Positions 57,491 to 64,000 of a stretch of 64,000 bases of DNA are shown piece after piece; within the stretch, counting starts at the first letter, position 1; each line of letters begins with the position of its first letter. This DNA comes from Cymodocea nodosa (taxonomy: Eukaryota; Streptophyta; Magnoliopsida; Alismatales; Cymodoceaceae). The DNA lies in the NCBI GenBank assembly GCA_036874045.1, contig JAZBRI010000004.1, positions 4,650,001-4,714,000 on the forward strand, read 5' to 3'. The notes under the pieces are model-generated. The model was not told the DNA's origin. It did no database searches and saw nothing but the letters and a program-made list of their open reading frames with translations. The position numbers and the translations under genes are program-made.

Positions 57491-60400
57491 TATGTAGAAA
57501 AAATAGATTATTAATATTTGCACCTGATGAGAAAACACTTAAACAGTAAAAGATTTGTGTATCAAACCTGCAAATTGTCCATCTGTGTAGAAAATAAGGG
57601 CAGGACCCAACTTGGAGACCCGTAGTGTCCTGGTATACATATTTATTGCAGGCATGTGATCGGTGGAAGTGGTCCTCGTACTTGTGGGGAAACCACTACG
57701 ACACTCGTCCACGGAAGAATCCTTTGTGTTTATGGCCATTAAAATCTGTGGTCCATTGATGTACTTTTAAATGAGGCTCGGCCACCCATTTTCTCTCTGG
57801 GGCACTTCCTTTTTCTCCAGCACTGTAGCACAGATACAAGTATTCCATTACCACGAACTGAAAGGTAGTAAAATCAACTAAATGGTTGGGGGACAAACAA
57901 CATAGAATAAAACAAAAAAGATGATATCTTGATGAAACATTATATGGTCTAGAAAAAATTATATGTCTGTAACATCAGTTGAAGGGATTTAAACAAAAAA
58001 TCTGAGGCAGATCACCTTTGTAGCATCTAATCAACTAAATAAAGTGCTGATTACACTCTCCTTGAAACCAGATAGTACATGGCAAATAAGTTTACATGTG
58101 AGAATATACATGTCCTAGTTATGGTCGCAATGCTAGCGTAACTGCTGCTTTGAGGAAGTCAAACAAGTTTTAGGCATATTCTCATGCCAAGATGACCAGT
58201 TCTAACATATAGACTGCAAACATTTTTGCATATATTCCAATAAGAATAGCAAGCAATTCCCAACGAAAGAAAATACAAGGAACGTACCACTTACTGTTAC
58301 TGAGTTTTACATAAATTAGTTAAGGTAGTTTTAGACAGATTGTAGTGGATCACAATATCCAATGGGAAGAGAAAAACTTGCTGAGATGAAAGAGAATTCT
58401 ATCCATAAATGCGCAAAAAACATGGAGATCTATCACATCAATTATTCTTTTTTATAATGGTTATGTTTTTACCCATGTTTCAACTCAAGATCTTATCCTT
58501 ATCATCAACTACATGACGTTGGTGAGATCAATCAATTATTGCATGATAAACTTTTGACAGCAGACTAAAGTTCATGGCAGATAGGATAACATGAGAACCG
58601 AAAGGTTCCGTTTCATTCTTATCCTGCACTTGAAAGGCCATAATAATGAATTGAGGTCCATCATGATACGGGAATTAATACGTGGGAAGATGGCATTGAT
58701 GAGGGAGGAAAGTTAATAAAGCAAGAACGGTCCCATCATATTCTCTGCAAGTCAACAACGTTCAAGTGATTACCAGGGAATAATACCCCTTTGGTGAAGG
58801 GAAAAAAAGAAACCCGTACTGATCTACAGCATAGGCTGACAGACCACACGAGATCAAGACACCTGAAAGAGTGACCCAAAGGGGAAGAAGAGATAATGCA
58901 AAGCAGAAGGTCTTCAGAATAATGAACAACGAGACAGAGAGCAATACAGGGGCGCTGAATGGGAAACCAATTTAGACAAGTTGACCTCAACCTTGTTGAA
59001 TTTGATTTGGAAGACCAAGGAAACTAAAGGAATTTGATTTGGATCGATCTAAAGGGATGATTCCCAGCACAAAATCAAGCTTGAATGATTTTAAAAACAC
59101 ATCATGAAGATGATAAACACATTGTAATGGATATACAAAAATCGGTCACTCTCTTTTCCCTAGACCAGGATAGAAGAACTTAAGCCATTATTTGTAAGCA
59201 TGTGTGCTATTTCCTCCCAGTAATAGACAATTAACTCAAACTAAAGTGAACTAAAAACTATTTAGTTTTTTAAGAGACAAAACGATTGTAAAATGTATCT
59301 TCTCTAATAGTCTGTACCATGCACACTACTTTACATAGGTGACCTTTCCTCATTCTATTAGTAAAAAGCTTAATACCCAACAAAATCAAACATTTTCAAA
59401 AAACCTAGTCTATACTATGCACCAGTGCTGCCACACTTGTATTGAAAGGCTTCACAAGGTTAAACTGAGTAGAAATTTCATCAATACGGATTATACAAAA
59501 GTTAAATCTACACAAATCATATGATTGTTTAACCTATGAAATTTTGAACTAAATTACATACAAAAAACCATGTGATGCAGTAGCGGGTTAAAATGCAAAT
59601 TATGCAAATGAACAGAGACAAATGAGCTAAGATGCACAAATTGTCAAAATTTTTACGAACATGTTCTATTGAATGTAAATTTCTAATAATAACATGAAGT
59701 AACTGGTAAGGCCGTCAAGCTTGTTATGTAAATAGATTACAAAACTAAGATAAACGATCAGAAAAAGTGCACTAGTATGTAGCTATTTATAAGAATAATT
59801 GACCACATTAGAAATTTCATAAAAGCCCTGATAAGGACATGGGAACAACAAAATGGCTATTAATCAAACTACAAAACAAATCCTATTAGATATAGCTATC
59901 ATGTATCATGTAATACCACCAAAAGCAAGCAATCATAAATACAAATATCCTGAAACAAAAATTACCCAGATGCCACCCATCCATGTAGATCAGACATAGA
60001 CATTCATACCTTTTTTCACTTCAAGAATAAAAAAAATATGATATTGAAAGTAGATGTTTATAAGCAGCCTTTATATATAATGAGGACCCATATTGACTAC
60101 CATGAAATCCTTTTTTGTAGTTGGTACAGTCATGTCTTTTTTTCTCAATTCACTATTTCATGAATTTATCAAAATGAAGTTCATCAACATGAAATATCTT
60201 CTAATTCTTATATTTAGTAATTCTACATATATAATGTTGGTATTATCACATCGAACATTAAAATATTCACTTGAGAGATCGCACAAGATTTCATTTGAGA
60301 GTGATATGGTTTAATATTAATATTCACCACCATCATGTTTGAATGTCATATTTTAAATGTGACCGGACGAAATTACAGATGGAAATGAGAATTGGTAAAA

Positions 60401-62562
60401 CAGAAATAGTATTCCATCAGATAAACTAATAAAATAAATCACAAGTTATTGGAAAATTCCCAAAATCAACATGGTAAATCATTTTAAAGCTATTAATTAC
60501 AATACTGATTAAGTGTGTGCATATAGACCAGGCAACCAAACTTCCACTTGCAAGGCAAGTGTGTCTCAAAACTAGGACCAAATGGTAGTTAAATGCTCTA
60601 TCATCTACCATAAATATAGATATGCAACTTTCAAATAATCATCTTAAAAATAATAGGGTAAAATATAGTACACCATATAAATAGTTACGTTAGATGAATG
60701 AACAATATGATTAATGGTGATTAAGCATTGGTAACTATTCTGTCAAAGCCATTTTGACTTGGTTACGTCAAGCTCTTGAAGTGAGCACAGAACCTAGTGT
60801 CACAACAATAGGTTATATAGACCCACAATTATGTGCATCACCCTAGATGAACTTCAAATGCATTTAAAGCATAATCATGCTAAATGAATGAAACAATATT
60901 TTTCACCTGGATGCGGACACAGCCTAAGCCAGTTAACTAACATCTTAAGCTTCAGCAAGGCATTGATTAGCAGTGACTCTTGAGGTTCTTCATCTCGAAT
61001 AATTGAAGAGGACAAAAGGTGGCAAATTAAGATAATCAAATACATACTCTTCAAATATGAAGAAAAGAACAAGTGAATGTACAGGGGAAAACCTACAGAA
61101 GTACCAAAAACTACACAATAGAGAAGATAACAGAAACCCCTGTTAAAAACTGCCTACAATAGATAAAAGGAAGACATTTTGCCAATCAATAGTAATCTAT
61201 AATAAAAATGTGTAAATTTGAAATAAAACATGCACCCAACGTCTGGGACTGCAATAGTTGCTAAAACAAATTTAATAATCTGTTTACCTTTTGTCGGTTC
61301 TATTTACTTTTTTCACATTTGAAAATGTAGAAGAAATGGTTTGCTGTTACATACTGAATTTATTACCTGCGAGCTTAAATGCATAGAGCATTCAAGCAGT
61401 TGAAACTATAAACTATAACAAATATTTGTTGTCATTACACATTAGAACAAATTACAAAGTATTAAATTGTAATTTTTTTAAAAGTAACTTACAATTTGAA
61501 AGTTTTTACAGGAAGAAAGTGAAAACAATATACAGTTACTGGAGCTAGCACTAAATAAAAGAAAAAAGGGCCAGAAATCAAGCAGTAGTCTCCTGAGATC
61601 AAGACCAACAGCTTCTGAAAGACTTCGATCATTCTTAAGATGCCTTAGAATAAAGAAAGAAAATCCTCAGCCCAGCCAGACTGGATGTCCAAAAGCGCAC
61701 TTTTGTCAGGTTAGGAGCAGAGCCATGTTTCAAAAACTAGAAATAATTGACATGGAGCAAAACCCTGCTTCCGTAAAGTAGATATACAGAATGATGATTG
61801 ATATTCATTTGAACCAAGCACAACCAATAATAGACCTTGAACGTTATAGAAAAATAGATATTGTTTGGTTGGTTATGGCCTCTTAAGAATAAATGCATGT
61901 AATAAATTACAACATTGTATTCCTATACCAAAACTCTTATCAATTAGTTTTCACATACAATATTGCAGCATCCAATGTATGGAGATTCTTAATTTCCCTT
62001 TGTCTAGCTTCCTATTGCATCGTAGGAGTGCTTTGCTTGTAATGTATTATGGTTTTCATGCATTCCAAAAAAAACGTCAAATGAGCTGTGATTTTTATTG
62101 CAAGCTCCACGTACATAACAATGGAAAGGATTCTTTGATCCTGCTTTAACTTCAATATATTATGTGCAATATGGATTTATACTTCAAGGTCAAGAGGGAT
62201 ACTTTACAAATGCTTTCCAGTTTTTAGGTCTTCAATCTATATTTCCTTCTACTTGGACAATTAATAACTTTTCCCATTGGATTGACATCCAAATGGTCAT
62301 CATGGAAAGTACCTTATAGTGTTTTTCATGATCCAAAGTCCAAGAATTGTAACGATAATTAGCTGACCTATAACATGCTTATTATACAGATTTCCATCAA
62401 GCAGTTGATGGAATGGCTTAAGAATTATGAAGTACTTGTACACTTATATAAATGTAGAGATCGGTGTACATAGTCATCAACTGCTTCAATCTATCTTCTG
62501 GATCAAGTAGGAATTCGTCTGCAGCTCAAGGCACCAAGCTGCATCTTAGTTAAAAGAAATGA
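57491..62562. other. Spacer with orphan coding-like segments
   Basis: No complete gene could be assembled. Minus-strand segments look somewhat like exons: 57857-57696 (separate entry); about 58956-58830, with SLFIILKTFCFALSLLPLW then VTLSGVLISCGL, a hydrophobic helix pair; and about 61002-60910, with SLLINALLKLKMLVNWLRLC and a good donor after it. None matches a family I recognise and they do not join convincingly. The stretch nearest 62562 is probably the 3' UTR of the UCP3-type gene. Confidence 0.3.
57696..57857 (-). CDS. Possible terminal exon of an unknown gene
   Basis: After a good acceptor (ctacctttcag) the minus strand is open for 53 codons to a stop. It begins FVVMEYLYLCYSAGEKGSAP, continues with ERKWVAEPHLKVHQWTTDFN, and ends GFFRGRVS. 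Composition and codon use look more like coding sequence than the neighbourhood. I recognise no family, and no upstream exon could be joined with confidence. It could be a gene relic. Confidence 0.25.
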   Translation of the reverse strand, partial: FVVMEYLYLCYSAGEKGSAPERKWVAEPHLKVHQWTTDFNGHKHKGFFRGRVS

Positions 62563-63105
62563 TTAGAAGGATGAAAGACCAGCAAAATATCGAAATCTTT
62601 CATAGGAAACCCAAAATACAAACTGCCAAGGACCAAGTCTAGCCCATGTGGGGAAGAAACCCTTCCAAAGTGTCTGCATGCCCTCCATTCTTACTGTTTT
62701 CATCAAGCAATCGAAAGAATTTCTGTATACTGCATTTGTTTCCTTAGAAGCAGCTTGGTTCATCATTCTAGTTTTAATAACATCAGCTGGACAACTCAAA
62801 GTTGTTGCTGAAAGACCAGATGCAATAGAAGCCAATGTGTGAGCAAATACACCATCCTTGGCAATCTCATTGGTAATGATGAAATGCTTTGCATAGTCAT
62901 AGCACGCCAATTCCCCCATGTTTACCATAAAAGCTCTTTGAGCATTAGGAAGTACTCCCCTCCAAAGGCCTCTAAATCCCTCTATTCTTACAATCTTTTT
63001 GAAAGCATCAACTATGCTCCCATACCTGGGCTGAAGACCCTGGCCAAGTAAGCGACCATCAGCTTGCATCCTAACCTTTATGAGATCAGCGGGGCTTGCT
63101 ATAAC
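62563..63105 (-). CDS. UCP3: UCP3-type mitochondrial uncoupling/carrier protein, last exon
   Basis: A member of the mitochondrial carrier family (SLC25), in the plant uncoupling protein group closest to UCP3; it acts in the inner membrane. This exon encodes the last 180 residues, entering in phase 0 after acceptor tgtag. It holds the second and third carrier repeats. The PxDxx[KR] signatures read ASPADLIKVRMQADGR and SCPADVIKTRMMNQA. Other family blocks are FRGLWRGVLPNAQRAFMVNM, GELACYDYAKHF, FAHTLASIASGL, WKGFFPTWARLGPWQFVFWV and the C-terminus SYERFRYFAGLSSF. The frame is intact with a normal stop. The first repeat and N-terminus are not in the 900 bases to the right, so the first exon lies beyond the window. 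UCP identity (over dicarboxylate carriers) rests on overall resemblance; transport activity is inferred. Confidence 0.92.
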   Translation of the reverse strand, partial: VIASPADLIKVRMQADGRLLGQGLQPRYGSIVDAFKKIVRIEGFRGLWRGVLPNAQRAFMVNMGELACYDYAKHFIITNEIAKDGVFAHTLASIASGLSATTLSCPADVIKTRMMNQAASKETNAVYRNSFDCLMKTVRMEGMQTLWKGFFPTWARLGPWQFVFWVSYERFRYFAGLSSF

Positions 63106-64000
63106 CTACATTCAGTTTCTAATGTTTGAGACAGAGCAATACACTTTAAAAATGAAGTGCAAGAAAGTTGAAAGAATCAGAATGAACAAGTTCATATGAC
63201 AGTTAGATGGCAAACAACTGATTACACTGTTGAAAGTTGAAACTAAACTGTGTCAATATACAAATTAAAATGAGATGCACTGGGAAACAGAACAAAAAAA
63301 TATTTATAGAGGTGCCTATAGGAAACTTCCAAGAGGCATCTCTTATTTTTCAATTAACTTTTAAAGAACTAAAATCTAATTATATTAATATTTAATCAAT
63401 AACATAATCTGCTATGTATTAAAAAATTCAATTAATCTAAGTCATATTCATTACGATTTTTTTTTAAAATGGTATATTTTAAGACCTTTATATGAAAAAT
63501 CAATACTTATTTATAAGTAAAATTTTCATCATGTATTTATAGTCATCTAATGGTAAAGTCCATATGGTCATCTACATTTATATGACATAAGAGTACCTTT
63601 AGAAACATTTCCCAGAAATACTTCTAGGAAAAACCATCCCAAAACAAAAAGAAATGATGAATTGATAATATGTCTAGTATGAAGATGAAACAAACTTCTC
63701 ATAAGAATTATATATATCTACGTATGTAGACATACTAAATTAGGAAAGATATTATAATAATAATAATAATAATAATAAATTTTTACTACACTGTACTTTA
63801 ATTACTTATTCATCAAACCTTAGAATTAAAATGCTGCCATTTTTCCCCGATCTGAAAAAATGAAAAATCATGTTCGCAACACTGACAAGTTAACTAAGTT
63901 TAGGCCATTAGGATAATACCTACAATAAGCGATCATGTACCCAGACCTGAAATTAACTCTTGCATTTTTAAATTTCAAAGTTTTTGAACCAATAGAAGGT
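63106..64000 (-). other. Intron of the UCP3-type gene (partial)
   Basis: AT-rich, no exon seen. It contains a (TAA)n microsatellite of about nine units at 63752-63778. The expected upstream UCP exon was looked for and not found, so this intron is longer than 895 bases. Confidence 0.6.

Overview
The window reads as nuclear DNA of a flowering plant. It has split genes with GT-AG introns, very AT-rich introns and spacers, and long stretches of decayed retrotransposons. The genes are plant-specific or plant-typical: a MIXTA-type R2R3-MYB, a plant O-fucosyltransferase, a 26S proteasome RPT1 subunit and a UCP3-type mitochondrial carrier. GC-rich first exons (RPT1, the MYB, the ORF near 11.4 kb) next to AT-rich introns fit a monocot better than a eudicot, but that is inference. 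There is no operon, CRISPR array, rRNA or convincing tRNA.

Layout. 1-1.2 kb: remnants of two LINE types. 2.0-3.1 kb (-): the first five exons of RPT1; the rest lies off the left edge. 4.7-9.6 kb (+): a complete 8-exon O-fucosyltransferase gene, head to head with RPT1 across a 1.6 kb spacer. 9.6-13 kb: spacer with one doubtful GC-rich ORF and an RTE-type LINE tail. 13.1-39.4 kb (-): one very large gene (26 kb, at least 19 exons) for a membrane-anchored DnaJ-like/thioredoxin-like protein. Its introns hold an hAT deletion derivative, a Ty1-copia remnant, L1-type and RTE-type LINE pieces, and about 4 kb of degenerate AT-rich repeats. 39.5-42.4 kb: AT-rich spacer with microsatellites. 42.4-44.4 kb (-): a complete 3-exon MIXTA-like MYB gene. 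44.5-62.5 kb: mostly transposon-derived or featureless, with an L1-type LINE (46.2-47.7 kb), two foldback elements (51.8-52.6 and 53.8 kb), a Myb/SANT-like remnant (54.4-55.1 kb), an RTE copy (56.7-57.5 kb) and a few orphan coding-like segments. 62.6-63.1 kb (-): the last exon of a UCP3-type carrier whose first exon lies off the right edge.

The five recognised genes (proteasome, glycosylation, ER chaperone-like, transcription factor, mitochondrial carrier) are unrelated neighbours. I see no new multigene system. The most interesting object is the DnaJ-like gene: its J domain has no HPD, its thioredoxin-like region has no CxxC, one intron appears to be GC-AG, a small exon may be hidden in a 9.5 kb intron, and RTE copies lie in both orientations within the one transcription unit.
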